64,000 nt of DNA, taken from Diogma glabrata. Taxonomy: Eukaryota > Arthropoda > Insecta > Diptera > Cylindrotomidae. Location: positions 149,499,197 to 149,563,196 of the forward strand of contig OY856188.1 of NCBI GenBank assembly GCA_963693315.1. The letters are read 5' to 3'. This document shows positions 32,362-43,195 of the stretch, piece after piece. Within the stretch, counting starts at the first letter, position 1. Each line of letters begins with the position of its first letter. The translations under genes were made by a program, and so were the position numbers. Under the pieces are notes generated by a model. That model saw only the letters and a list, made by a program, of their open reading frames with translations, had not been told where the DNA came from and did no database searches.

Positions 32362-35300
32362 ATGGCTGATCAAAGAGCACTTCAACGCATTTATCGTAGA
32401 ATAGTCGAAATAAATAAAAAGGTGAAAGCTTGTGATCAACAAACCGAGTTAAGCGCTGTTCAAACGCTCCTCCGATCGCTTAATGACGAATGGAAAGAAA
32501 TGAAAGAGCTAGATCGCGTATACCAGCCAGCTGTAACCGATCAATATGAAGAACAAATTTTAAAAATAGAGAAGCAATATTATGAAGCCAAAGATTTTCT
32601 GTTTAAAATCGAGATAGAAGTGAGAGAGAATGTGGAAAATAGTAAAATGAATTGCACGATCGATGACCTGGTCATTAATCAGCAGTCATTTCTGAAGGAA
32701 TTCCATTCAGCTAACAAAAATGATGAAATTCGTCTCCCTCCTTTAAATTTGCCGACATTTTCGGGAAATTATGCAGAATTTCCTTCATTTCGTGGCTTGT
32801 TTGAGGCATCAGTGCACAACAATCCAAAATATTCGAAGGTGTACAAGCTAAAATATTTAAAAAACTTTCTTCGCGAACCAGCTGCATCTCTCATTCGACA
32901 CATGGATCTTACCGATGCAAATTATGAAGAAGCATGGGATAAATTAATTGAAAGGTATGATAAACCAGATCTTGTAATAATCTCTCTTATCAAACAGTTT
33001 TTAGACCAACCGAGTATCACAAAGGCTTCAGCGAAGAGCTTACATAGCATGGCTGATGTTTCGGACGAAGTTTTAAGAGGTTTCAAGGTTTTAGGGGAAG
33101 ACGCGCAAAAGAGAGATCCTTGGCTTGTTTATTCACTTGTGCAAAAATTAGACCGTGAAACAAAAGAAGCTTGGTCACTTGAAGTGGCTAATGAGTGCTA
33201 TCCATCATTGGATAGCTTTTTCAGCTTTCTTAGAAAAAGGGGCAATGCATTAGAAAAAATTGATATGAACCAGTCTTCGACGAGCGCCAGACACAATGCA
33301 TCCAGAAATGTGAAAGCTCTGCATTCAAATGTAACTGCAAATGTTTGTGCAAAGTGTAATGATCAACATTACTTAAACAACTGTGAAGAGTTCCTAAAAT
33401 TAAATATCCCAGATAGAAAAGCATTTGTGGCGGAACGGAAATTATGTTTTGTATGTCTTGCCGCAAATCATCAAGCCGTAGTATGTCGATCAAGATATAG
33501 ATGTGGTAAATGCAAAAAAAGACATCACCTTACTTTGCATATAGAAAACGACGACCTAAATAGGGCAGAAATATCCAACCCAGAACCAGACACATGCACT
33601 AAAACTTACAACACATCAATCGCCTTTCAGAAACAAGAAATTGATCCCACAAAATATAAAGCCATACTTCCCACAGCTGTAGTGTTAATTGCAGATGTAA
33701 CTGGAAGAATGCAGAAATGTCGTGCGCTGCTTGATTCTGGATCAGAAGCCTCATTTATCACCGAATCATGTGTGCAAAAACTAGGTCTACAAAGAAGAAC
33801 AGCAAATGTTACGGTTTCCGGTTTGACAAACGGCATTTTAAAAACAAAGGGTGTAACAACAGTAACTGCTCACTCCCTACATCAGTATAGCAACAAGATA
33901 TCAATAGATACGTTGGTTTTGGTTACACTTCCTTGCAGAGTGCCGAGCGTCAGCATCACATTAAAGGAATATAAGGTTTTGGATGAACTTAAACTAGCAG
34001 ATCCTGAATACAGTCGACCAGGGTCAATTGACATTCTAATTGGCGCTGATCGATTTTTTTACCTTTTACTGGATGGTCAAAGAACGATTGAGAATTCTTC
34101 CATTATCGCAAGAAACTCGATATTTGGCTGGATTGTTTCGGGAACCTCTGCCAAACCCGCAGATGGTTCATATAATGTTGAATCAAACTTTTCGGTGGTT
34201 AATTTTCAAGTTGACGTGAATTTGGATAGCACGCTTCGTAAATTTTGGGAAATAGAAGAAGTGCTTCCCACAGAGAATAAATTCACACAAGAAGAAAAGG
34301 ATTGTGAACAACATTTCATTGAAACCTGTAAAAAATGTTCCGATGGGCGATTCATAATTGAAATTCCATTTAAGAAAGAAGCAAAAAAACTTGGTAATTC
34401 TTTTTATATGGCAAAAAAAAGGTACTATGGGCTAGAAAAAAGGTTTGATTCATGTGCAGCTTTCAAAAATGAATACACAAAATGTATAGATGAGTATATT
34501 TCAAATGGATACCTGAAACTACTCACTAAAACAGAAACACTTTTAGATGTGTCGCAGCATTTTTACCTTCCGCATCACGCTGTTACAAAGGCAAGTAGCT
34601 TGACTACTAAAACAAGAATTGTATTTGATGGCTCAGCTAAAAGTGCAAACGGTGTCTCTTTAAATGAAAGGATGATGGTTGGTCCAACCATTCAACCCAG
34701 TCTATGGTCTACACTTATGCGATTTAGGAGACACAAAATTTCATTGACTGCTGATATCACAAGAATGTACAATCAAATTAGGGTGGCTGATGGTGACACA
34801 AATTTTCAGCGAATACTCTGGCGAGATCATGTTGATAAAGAAATACAGCAATATAAATTAACCACTGTAACCTTCGGTCTTTCCAGCTCAGCATTCATAG
34901 CAATCCGATGTCTTCAGCAGATTGCTATCGAGAATAGAAGCGCAAATCCAGATGTAGCAGATATAATCATGAATGACTTTTATGTAGATGATCTCATTTC
35001 AGGTGCTGACACGAAAGAAGACGCCAAAGACCTAAAAGAAAATCTTTCCAATTTGTTAAGTTCAGCAGGTTTTCATCTAACAAAATGGATGTCAAGTTCC
35101 CCTGAAGTTCTCGTGTCCACTGAACAGCAATCTATGCGTTTTGAACCTAGTGATACAAAAATTCCTGAAGCAAAAATCCTTGGACTTCAGTGGAATTCTT
35201 TAGATGATACATTTAGTTTCAATGTGAATATAAATCCAGAAATGAAAATTACAAAAAGAACAATACTATCTGAGTCATCCAGGATCTTTGATCCTCTGAG

Positions 35301-37527
35301 CTGGTTATCGCCCGTCACCATACAATTTAAGATGCTGTTCCAGCGTCTATGGCTGTTAAAACTTGACTGGGATGATGATTTACCAACTGAATTATGCCAA
35401 GCGTATCAACATTTAAGAAGAGAAATACACCGAATAGAAGATGTTAAAATTCAACGACATGTAGAGCTTAAACTAGAAAATTTAGAGATTCACGGATTTT
35501 GTGATGCCAGCGAAAAGGCGTATGGTGCTGTGATCTACGCAAAAACAATCAGTAAGGAAGGTGAAGTTAAAATTAATCTATTAACCTCTAAATCTAAGGT
35601 TACTCCAATTCGCCAAGTAACTCTACCAAGGTTGGAGTTATGTGGTGCTCATCTACTAGCAAAATTAATGCAAGCTGTACAACAAATTTTACCAAAACAC
35701 GCCAAGTATTTTGCTTGGACGGACTCCACAATAGTTCTAGCCTGGCTTTCGGACTATCCTGCGAAGTGGAAAACGTTTGTTGCAAATAGGACTTCTGATA
35801 TTTTGGAAAGGTTTCCAAGATCACATTGGCAGCATGTAAAATCGGAAGACAACCCGGCAGATCATATATCGAGAGGAATGCCAGCATCAAAATTGGCCAC
35901 ATTATCATTATGGTGGAGCGGTCCAATCTGGTTGTCTAATCTAAACAATTGCTATTCATCAACAACTGAAAAATTGCTTCTGTCAACGACGGAAGAATGT
36001 AAAAAACAAAGGACTGAAGTATATACTGCGACAACCAACTATAACAATATTTCAATCCTGTTCGAAAAATATTCATCTTTTCAAAAAATTGTCAGAATCT
36101 TAATGTATGTTATAAGATATTACAATCACCTGAAGAAGAAACTACGGCACACTGAAAACGTACTCAGTGAACGAGAACAAGCAGTTTTTATCTGTATTAA
36201 ATGGGCACAGCATGAAGAATTTTTTAAAGAAATCAAAGATTTAACGGTGTCAAAGAGAGTTGCCAACAACAGCAAATTAGTCTCTCTCTCTCCATTCCTT
36301 GATGCAAACAATATTCTTCGGGTAGGAGGTAGACTACAACAAGCTGATATAGAATATGATGCGAAACATCCCATCATATTACCAAAGTTGCATATTTTAA
36401 CAAAGTATATTATACAAGATACACACATCAAAAATTTACATAGTGGACCAACTCTTACCTCTCATCTTATACGTCAAAATTTTTGGATAATCGGGGGACA
36501 AGCAACAATAAGAACGCAACTAAAGGATTGTGTTACTTGTAAAAGATTTCGCGGAAAAACTTCACAACAATTAATGGGTTGCCTGCCGAAGTCAAGAGTT
36601 ACTCCATCAAGGCCATTTACTCAATGCGGAATAGATTATGCAGGACCAATATTGCTGGCTACAAAAAGGGGCAGAGGCGCAAAACTGGTGAAAGGTTATA
36701 TTTCCATTTTTGTGTGTATGTCAACGAAAGCAGTGCATTTGGAACCAGTGAGTGACCTCACTACCGCTGCCTTTATTGCTGCATTGAGGAGATTTGCAGC
36801 CCGAAGAGGAGTGCCCGCAGAGATCTACACAGATAATGGGTCGAACTTTATAGGAGCTGATCGAGAGCTAAAAAGGGTAATCGGTGAATTGAATAGTAAT
36901 AAAAATTGTTCTATTTTAGAGTACTCAGCACAATATGGAACGCAGTGGCATTTTATTCCACCAATGTCTCCCAATTTTGGTGGACTGTGGGAAGCAGCTG
37001 TGAAGTCCGTCAAAACTCATCTTCTAAAGTTTACTGGAAATGCTCATTTAACCTTTGAGGAAATGTCAACTTTGTTAACTCAAATAGAAGTGCTGCTTAA
37101 TTCTAGACCGCTATATTCAATCGTGACCGATGATCATACAATTGATGTTCTTACACCATCACATTTTCTGTTCGGATCTGCAACCGGATTGATCCCCGAA
37201 AGAAACTACAGTGAAACTCCAACAAATCGTCTCACGCGATGGGAATTAGTACAACAGAAAGTTCAACAGTTCTGGAAAAGATACCAATCAGAGTATCTCA
37301 ATACGTTACATCAGCGGAATAAGTGGCAAAATACATCTGAAAATCTAAAACCGGGTGATGTGGTTACTGTAAAAGAAGATAATTTACCACCAGGGAAATG
37401 GGCTCTTGCTAAAATAGTAGAAGTTCACCCTGACACAGAAGGTCTTATACGTGTAGTAACCGTTAAAACTGCAACATCAACTTTCAAGCGACCAATCACC
37501 AAAATATGCAAGCTCCCAATTTGTTGA
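32362..37527 (+). CDS. BEL/Pao Gag-Pol polyprotein, intact
   Basis: 1721 residues with no stop or frameshift. Residues about 1-300: coiled-coil-rich gag with the conserved BEL gag block (LPPLNLPTFSGNYAEF near 120-140). 329-395: Cys/His zinc knuckles (CAKC, CFVC, CGKC). 458-460: DSG active site of the retropepsin-like protease (ALLDSGSEASF). RT catalytic Asp at about 798 (TADITRMYNQI) and the FYVDD box at 873-877, with FGLSSSAF between. RNase H acidic residues D1048 (FCDAS), E1092 (LPRLELCGA), D1121 (WTDS) and D1167 (NPADHISRG). Integrase: H1355/H1360 with C1390/C1393, then D1425, D1491 (YTDNGSNF) and E1544 (FGGLWEAAVKS). The tail (GDVVTVKEDNLPPGKW) matches the domain that closes BEL pol. All key residues are present. 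ATG at 32362 lies about 80 bases after the primer site; stop at 37525-37527, 20 bases before the right LTR. The protein would make virus-like particles, copy the RNA and integrate it. Confidence 0.97.
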   Translation: MADQRALQRIYRRIVEINKKVKACDQQTELSAVQTLLRSLNDEWKEMKELDRVYQPAVTDQYEEQILKIEKQYYEAKDFLFKIEIEVRENVENSKMNCTIDDLVINQQSFLKEFHSANKNDEIRLPPLNLPTFSGNYAEFPSFRGLFEASVHNNPKYSKVYKLKYLKNFLREPAASLIRHMDLTDANYEEAWDKLIERYDKPDLVIISLIKQFLDQPSITKASAKSLHSMADVSDEVLRGFKVLGEDAQKRDPWLVYSLVQKLDRETKEAWSLEVANECYPSLDSFFSFLRKRGNALEKIDMNQSSTSARHNASRNVKALHSNVTANVCAKCNDQHYLNNCEEFLKLNIPDRKAFVAERKLCFVCLAANHQAVVCRSRYRCGKCKKRHHLTLHIENDDLNRAEISNPEPDTCTKTYNTSIAFQKQEIDPTKYKAILPTAVVLIADVTGRMQKCRALLDSGSEASFITESCVQKLGLQRRTANVTVSGLTNGILKTKGVTTVTAHSLHQYSNKISIDTLVLVTLPCRVPSVSITLKEYKVLDELKLADPEYSRPGSIDILIGADRFFYLLLDGQRTIENSSIIARNSIFGWIVSGTSAKPADGSYNVESNFSVVNFQVDVNLDSTLRKFWEIEEVLPTENKFTQEEKDCEQHFIETCKKCSDGRFIIEIPFKKEAKKLGNSFYMAKKRYYGLEKRFDSCAAFKNEYTKCIDEYISNGYLKLLTKTETLLDVSQHFYLPHHAVTKASSLTTKTRIVFDGSAKSANGVSLNERMMVGPTIQPSLWSTLMRFRRHKISLTADITRMYNQIRVADGDTNFQRILWRDHVDKEIQQYKLTTVTFGLSSSAFIAIRCLQQIAIENRSANPDVADIIMNDFYVDDLISGADTKEDAKDLKENLSNLLSSAGFHLTKWMSSSPEVLVSTEQQSMRFEPSDTKIPEAKILGLQWNSLDDTFSFNVNINPEMKITKRTILSESSRIFDPLSWLSPVTIQFKMLFQRLWLLKLDWDDDLPTELCQAYQHLRREIHRIEDVKIQRHVELKLENLEIHGFCDASEKAYGAVIYAKTISKEGEVKINLLTSKSKVTPIRQVTLPRLELCGAHLLAKLMQAVQQILPKHAKYFAWTDSTIVLAWLSDYPAKWKTFVANRTSDILERFPRSHWQHVKSEDNPADHISRGMPASKLATLSLWWSGPIWLSNLNNCYSSTTEKLLLSTTEECKKQRTEVYTATTNYNNISILFEKYSSFQKIVRILMYVIRYYNHLKKKLRHTENVLSEREQAVFICIKWAQHEEFFKEIKDLTVSKRVANNSKLVSLSPFLDANNILRVGGRLQQADIEYDAKHPIILPKLHILTKYIIQDTHIKNLHSGPTLTSHLIRQNFWIIGGQATIRTQLKDCVTCKRFRGKTSQQLMGCLPKSRVTPSRPFTQCGIDYAGPILLATKRGRGAKLVKGYISIFVCMSTKAVHLEPVSDLTTAAFIAALRRFAARRGVPAEIYTDNGSNFIGADRELKRVIGELNSNKNCSILEYSAQYGTQWHFIPPMSPNFGGLWEAAVKSVKTHLLKFTGNAHLTFEEMSTLLTQIEVLLNSRPLYSIVTDDHTIDVLTPSHFLFGSATGLIPERNYSETPTNRLTRWELVQQKVQQFWKRYQSEYLNTLHQRNKWQNTSENLKPGDVVTVKEDNLPPGKWALAKIVEVHPDTEGLIRVVTVKTATSTFKRPITKICKLPIC

Positions 37528-37535
37528 CTCCGTCA

Positions 37536-37547
37536 GCGTGGGGAGTA
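37536..37547 (+). promoter_or_regulatory. polypurine tract (weak)
   Basis: GTGGGGAGTA directly precedes the right LTR, the position at which plus-strand synthesis is primed. It is short and broken by pyrimidines, as is usual in this group. Confidence 0.6.
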
Positions 37548-38141
37548 TGTTTCATCACTAAGCTTCTATATATAACCAGAAAATAAGCATAATACAGGCC
37601 GCAACTGCGATCGCTACTTATTACATCAAACATTAATCTTGTGTAGCATTAACAAACATTTGTAACATAAATCTAAACATTCCATGCATCTTACATAGTT
37701 CGCTGGTAATTGTGGTTACTGTTTAGCTTCGCCATCTGTCAACCAATAGATGAATTACATATCTTACCTGTATTACTGTCAACATGACAAAATTAAATAA
37801 AACGAAATCAAGAAATTTTTACCAAACAAATTTCTTTTTCATCATCGTCTGCCACACAGATCGGATCAAGAAAAATAAAATATCAAAAGGAGTATCATCC
37901 CTATCAGCCATATTGAAAGGAGAATATATAAATTTATAAATATTGGGTTCAACTAAAACTATTGTGAAGTATAATTATTATATTTAATATTTATATTGTG
38001 ATTGAAAATTTATATAAAAATATATGTGATAATAAATATAAATATAAAATAATACAAAATTATATATGTGTACTGGTTTTTTTGTATAGGAATAATAAAG
38101 TGAAAGGAAAAACAAAAATATACACTGCACAAAATATTACA
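37548..38141 (+). repeat. 3' LTR
   Basis: 594 bp, identical to the 5' LTR except for one base, ends AAATATTACA and is followed by the CATTC duplication. Confidence 0.96.
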
Positions 38142-38209
38142 CATTCAATTTCACCAATATCATTTGAATTATACTAATAACAAGTATTTATACGTCTGGC
38201 CTACTGGTA

Positions 38210-38271
38210 TATTAAAAATTATCAGTCTAATTTTGAAATAATTAACTGATATCAACGTAGGCCAACGTAAA
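38210..38271. repeat. dispersed repeat R3, copy 2, 5' part
   Basis: TTAAAAATTATCAG, TTTTGAAATAATTAACTGAT and ATCAACGTAGGCCAACGT match the start of R3 copy 1 (31338-31402). The match stops at about 38271, where the LINE begins, and resumes at 42971. Confidence 0.75.
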
Positions 38272-38687
38272 ATTCATAAAAAATATATAAAGAAATGAAA
38301 AATCTCGTTATGATTGAATAGAAGTGTTTTTCATTTGTAATCGTGCTTCTATTATTCTAATTTAATTTATAGTTATTCCGAAAATCAAAGTTGGAGTGAG
38401 TTTAGTTTTTTGTTAATTGTTTAATAGTTAAACTTATAAAAGTGCATATTAGTGAAATAAATATAATTTATGCAAGATAAAATAACATTATTTTATTTAA
38501 AAAAAAAACTTGCATATAAAAACACAAAAGTAATCTATATCCAGTTTGTTGATAATCGTCATCAAATTTGCAGTTAGATACATCAAGCGAAATTAAAATT
38601 TATTTTCAATTGTATTTCAACTTATATTAAAGGCGGAATGTGTTGTTGATTGCTGGTTGATGTGATTATGCTCGAATAAACTTCAAA

Positions 38688-39605
38688 ATGCCTAATAATA
38701 ATGTAACACCTCAATCACCACCGAAATCTAAGCCAAATACTCCAATTTATGGTAGAACAAGATCTTGTACACAGCCCGATGATTTTACAGAAGATGATGT
38801 TTCAAAATCTATTAGCAACTTACTAACAAAATTTGCAGAATTTGAAACCAGATTTGGCAAACTTGAAAATAAAATACAAAAGAATCATGTAAGTCTTACA
38901 AACAATATTGAAGTCAAAATGCGTGATTTAGAAAATCGTCTAAAATCTAAACTAGAGTTATTGGAATTAGTGGAAACCAAAATAACAGTAAAAATGACGG
39001 AACTGCAACAACTTGAAAATAAACTGGCGAAGATGGATCTTAGTTCAGTTAATAAAATTATTCAAACCACAACGAATGAGTGTGTACGGCGGCTTGATTC
39101 CATCGAAAGATATCATAACAGCAACAGTTTGTTAATTACTGGAATTCCTTTACTAGATAATGAAGTACCTCAACAGTATCTAGAAAAAATTGCAAAGTGT
39201 ATTGATTGCAATATAGATAATAACACCACTATATTTCGACTAAAAGGCAGTAAGTTTATTTCTACCGATAGTACAAATACAAAGTTCAAGAAGATGGTTG
39301 ATCCACCGTTGTTAATACGATTCTCATCAATTCAGTTAAAGAAAAAATTTTTCAAACACTATTTCACTTTTAAAACAATAAGTGTTCGATGCATTGGGTT
39401 TAACACAGATTCAAGGATTTATATTAATGAAAATTTGACTAAACATAACTACAGCATATTTAAATCAGCGTATAACCTAAAAAAAGTGAAACAATTATTC
39501 TCTGTTTTTACTATAAATGGAATCGTTCATGTCAAGAAAACTAAAGATGATCAACCCGTGATGTTAGATGAAGCTAGTAAGCTGATTTTACTTACATCCA
39601 ATTAG
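38688..39605 (+). CDS. LINE ORF1, gag-like with coiled coil and FP25K-like C-terminus
   Basis: 305 residues, ATG at 38688, uninterrupted. A proline-rich N-terminus (TPQSPPKSKPNTPIYGRTR) is followed by a long heptad-rich helix at about residues 35-145 (KFAEFETRFGKLENKI, LENRLKSKLELLELVE, LQQLENKLAKM) that should form a coiled coil. The C-terminal half (LLITGIPL near 152, PPLLIRFSSIQLKKKFFKHY near 205-225, IYINENLTKHNYSIFKSAY and GIVHVKKTK near 285) resembles the FP25K-like C-terminal domain found in ORF1 proteins of CR1/Kiri-type insect LINEs. Such proteins bind the element RNA and act as chaperones in the RNP. Assignment is from remembered motifs; no zinc knuckle is seen. Confidence 0.85.
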   Translation: MPNNNVTPQSPPKSKPNTPIYGRTRSCTQPDDFTEDDVSKSISNLLTKFAEFETRFGKLENKIQKNHVSLTNNIEVKMRDLENRLKSKLELLELVETKITVKMTELQQLENKLAKMDLSSVNKIIQTTTNECVRRLDSIERYHNSNSLLITGIPLLDNEVPQQYLEKIAKCIDCNIDNNTTIFRLKGSKFISTDSTNTKFKKMVDPPLLIRFSSIQLKKKFFKHYFTFKTISVRCIGFNTDSRIYINENLTKHNYSIFKSAYNLKKVKQLFSVFTINGIVHVKKTKDDQPVMLDEASKLILLTSN

Positions 39606-39851
39606 ATGTTTTTGTTTCGTATAATAGTAGCACGGTACAGCGACGTAAAGTGTTGTTTAATGAATTTAAGGTTTTTTTCGTATTATATTTCATATTTTGT
39701 AATTTTTTATTTTATATATTTTAGGCATAAGTGGAACGTAGTTATCTTTTTGCATCAAATTATGTTACTATATCAATATTCAGCGGAAAGCCTCAGAAGT
39801 CCTTGCTTATTTCTGTCAGCAGTGTTGGTCCTTTGATAGTAGATTTATCAA
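39606..39851. other. spacer between LINE ORF1 and ORF2
   Basis: 246 bases. A 76-codon frame begins directly after the ORF1 stop but is made of hydrophobic low-complexity codons and is not supported as a gene. Confidence 0.5.
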
Positions 39852-42677
39852 ATGGTTGAACATGTGAACGAAATTTGTATTCCGAATGTGGTGTTAAAAT
39901 CATCTCTACAAAAATATAAGCAAACATTGAATGTTATGCACTTAAATGGTGGCAGTGTTTTTTCTAAATTGGACGAGGTAAGACATATTGTTTCAAATAC
40001 AGGTATTCATATTGTATGCATCTCTGAAACGTGGTATACGGATTCTGTGAAAGATTCGGAGGTAAAACTAGATGGATTTTATCTTTTAAGAAGTGATAGA
40101 AATAATTCTGAGAGGCAAAGAGGTGGTGGGGTAGCTGTTTACATTCAAAACAATATTAAATGCGTCTTGAAAAAAAAGTCAACTCATTCTAAAACCGATT
40201 ATATATTAATTGAAATTAATTTCAAAAACTCACAAATTCTACTAGCTGTATTCTATAAACCACCTGACTTATATGGATTTAAAGATATTGAGGAAGCATT
40301 GAACGAGTTTCATTTATGCTACCAGGATATTTTGATAATGGGTGATTTAAATATCAATGCGCTTGATTCAAGTAATTCGCAAACGCGTAACTTCATGAAT
40401 TTTTTATCTTCTTACTCACTATCTGTTATTAATAGTGAACCTACTCACTTTACGGAAACCTCGTCTACGCTAATTGATTATATTATTACCAATAAGAGAA
40501 ACAAAATTATGTTCTCAAATCAGATCTCTGTTCCAGGGGTCTCTAAACATGATTTGATTTATTGCTCCTATGCAGTACCACAAACTTTAGTAAATAACGA
40601 AACGTACTTCTATAGATCATGGAAGGATATTGATATGAACTTTTTGATAAATGAAACCCGTTTATTAAACTGGAGTAATATATATGAATGTACTAGCGTA
40701 GATGATCAATTAGAAATCTTCAATTATAACATTAACTATATATTCAATATAGCCGTACCTATTAAACAGTCACGTATGAAGTCCAATACTAGTGAGTGGT
40801 TCAATAGTACAATTAAACGATATATGATTGAAAGGGATCTTGCATATAGACACTGGAAAATAACTAAGCTGGCCGTAGACCATATATGTTACAAAAAGCT
40901 GAGAAATAAAGTAACTTTATTGATTAAAGAAACTAAAAAAAAATTTTATAGTACTCTTTTTCCTGATAAATCTACGACAAAAGAGCTATGGAAAAATCTA
41001 CGTCAGCTTGGAATACATGATGGAGGTACTAAACAACCAATCCATTTTTGTGCGAATGAACTCAATAGTTATTTTGCTCAGTCGAATTCAAAAACGACTA
41101 CTGTAAATAGCCGTCACTTGCCTCAAGGTTCTTTTGAATTCTCTAATTTTTGTTTCACACATGTTACCTCCTCGGATATATTTCAATCACTTTCAGAAAT
41201 TAAATCTAATGCCATTGGACTTGATAATATATCAATTAAGTTTATTAAAATTATATATCCTGAAATTTCACATATAATATTACATATTTTCAACCATGCA
41301 ATTACCACCTCCACTTTTCCTAATGCATGGAAAACTGCCAAGGTATTACCAATACCAAAAACACATACGCCAACCAATTTATCAGATTACAGACCAATAA
41401 GCATCCTTCCCGCACTCTCAAAAGTTTTTGAAAAGCTAATTAAATACCAAATAACTAAGTATATCAATAAACATAAACTATTAAATGATTTTCAGTCTGG
41501 GTTTAGAGCTAAACATGGCACCAATACTGCCCTATTGAAAATTTGTTATGATCTGTTACAAAATATGGAAGCTAAGCAAGCTACTGTTCTAATCCTACTA
41601 GATTTCACAAAAGCTTTTGATAGTGTTTTGCACGAACTCCTCATTCAAAAATTACACACATATTTTAATTTCTCTTCTACTGCCATCAAATTGCTTAAGT
41701 CATACCTTTCAAACAGAACTCAATGTGTGTTTTCCAATAATAGTTATTCCTATACTACTGATGTTAAAACGGGTGTGCCTCAAGGCTCTATTTTAGGTCC
41801 ATTGCTGTTCTCATTATTTATCAACGATTTGCCATTTATTCTGAAATATGTTTCATATCACATATATGCTGATGATTTTCAAATTTATTTTCCATTTTAC
41901 CAGAAAGAAGCAGATCAAGAAATTAGCAAGTTGAACCAAGACCTTAAGGCAATTTATGAGTGGTCTACATTTAATAGTCTTAACCTGAACGAGAAAAAAA
42001 CGCAAGCAATGTTAATAACACATCATCAATCAGATACGGATTTAGTTCCCCTTGTTCATATAAATGGTTGTTCCATTAATTTTATCCAAAAGATAAGAAA
42101 TTTAGGCATCATTATGAATCATAATTTGCGTTGGGAAGATCATATCAATAAAGTTTGCGCAACAGTGTATTCTATTCTACGTCGCGTGTGGAAATTTGCT
42201 TGGTATCTCCCCCTTAAAACACGACAACACCTATAGCATTCGTTAATTTTGCCGCATTTTACCTATGCCTCTATTATATTTAGCAAGTTGAACTATAACT
42301 GTTCATACAAACTTAAGCTTGCCTTCAATGCATGTGTCAGGTTTGTGTATTTATTACAAAAGTATGATCACATTTCGCATGTATCTAATGAGTTACTTGG
42401 GTGCTCACTCACTACCTATTTGAATAGGATCTCTATTATTTTCCTCTACAGACTTATGGAAAGCAAATGTCCTGAATATCTTTATAAAATATTAAATTTC
42501 TGCCGATCTGGCCGAACCTATAACTTGAATGTCCCTAAATTTTCTTACTTAGTCACATCGAATTCATTTTTCGTTCACGCTATTCAACTATGGAATGCAT
42601 TACCGACTGAGGTCAAAAGGAGCAGTACTGTTGGGAGTTTAAGGAAGGCATTATTTGAGGTTAAGTTGGTTGATTGA
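39852..42677 (+). pseudogene. LINE ORF2, endonuclease-reverse transcriptase with one premature stop
   Basis: From ATG at 39852 the frame is open for 794 codons, meets TAG at 42234-42236 and then continues open in the same frame to TGA 42675-42677 (941 codons in all). The stop sits in QHL-stop-HSLILPHFTYA, where related proteins have an amino acid, so a C-to-T change of CAG is the simplest reading. Endonuclease: VMHLNGGSVFSKL, ICISETWYTDSV, ILIMGDLNINALDS (GDxN), TLIDYIIT and VSKHDLIYCSY. RT: SDYRPISILPALSKVFEKLI, QSGFRAKHGTNTALL, ATVLILLDFTKAFDSVLH (catalytic Asp), GVPQGSILGPLLFSLFINDL and the YADD box at residues 672-675 (IYADDFQIYF). Truncation at the stop would remove only the last 147 residues, after the RT palm and thumb. 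Otherwise undamaged. Confidence 0.92.
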
Positions 42678-42970
42678 TATAGTTTAATAATATATTTCCT
42701 TTTAGCTTTTAGTTTTGGATGTCATATCGATGAATGGCTAAATTGTTATTTTTATTTTTAGATTAAGTTATATTTAGTAAATCTAACACTATTGTAAACT
42801 AAATCAAAACTATTCTGTTATTTCAATAGCAAATGAATGAATTATTTATTCACTAAACTTAATATATGTACTACGTACAGTTGTAGGACAGAGATGTCCT
42901 GATTATAAGATATTTTATCTTAACTGTGTATTTCTTTGAAAATAAATTAATTAATTAATAATAAAATAAA
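42678..42970 (+). other. LINE 3' untranslated region and tail
   Basis: Non-coding, contains GGACAGAGATGTCCTG (a short hairpin, about 42886-42902) before an AATTAATT-type simple-repeat tail. Confidence 0.6.
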
Positions 42971-43190
42971 TAAAAAATGGCAAAAAATTTTCTAAACGAA
43001 TTCCACTCGTTCGTTGATAAATTCCACTCGTTCGTTGATAAATTCTCATAATTTTTTGAAAAATTTCCCAAGCAAGTGGTATTGATAGTAGCATTCGACC
43101 TACAGCCTCGTGCTTTTATTAATATACTTGCTTTCGAAATTTTTGGCAAAAAATTATTTCGAATTATCACCGCCCTTCGGAAATTACAAT
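42971..43190. repeat. dispersed repeat R3, copy 2, 3' part, with a 23-bp internal duplication
   Basis: Continues R3 from AAAAATGGCAAAAAATTTT to CACCGCCCTTCGGAAATTAC. AATTCCACTCGTTCGTTGAT occurs twice in tandem (about 42999-43044), once only in copy 1. Confidence 0.78.
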
Positions 43191-43195
43191 TGATA

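Larger units (their letters stand above)
31669..38141 (+). mobile_element. complete BEL/Pao LTR retrotransposon
   Basis: A 6473-bp element: left LTR 31669-32262, tRNA primer site 32263-32279, a single 1721-codon gag-pol, a purine-rich tract, right LTR 37548-38141 and a 5-bp target duplication. The order protease, RT, RNase H, integrase with the A17-type protease places it in BEL/Pao. No env-like ORF follows pol. Base-for-base reading found one difference between the LTRs (A versus C in ATAAACTGCA / ATACACTGCA), and the ORF is uninterrupted, so the insertion is recent and may be competent. Confidence 0.97.
38272..42970 (+). mobile_element. near full-length two-ORF LINE (CR1/Kiri/jockey-like) inserted in R3
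   Basis: About 4.7 kb: 5' leader of about 415 bases, ORF1 (38688-39605), spacer, ORF2 with endonuclease and RT (39852-42677), 3' untranslated region and a tail of ATTAATTAATTAATAATAAAA type. It splits a copy of repeat R3, whose halves join as CCAACGT and AAAAATGGCAAAA. TAAAA at both junctions may be a short target duplication but the A-richness prevents certainty. ORF1 is intact and ORF2 has a single in-frame stop. Confidence 0.9.

Noticed and set aside
39606..39836. ORF between LINE ORF1 and ORF2
   Set aside because: Hydrophobic low-complexity translation of an AT-rich spacer; two-ORF LINEs of this kind do not have a third gene there.
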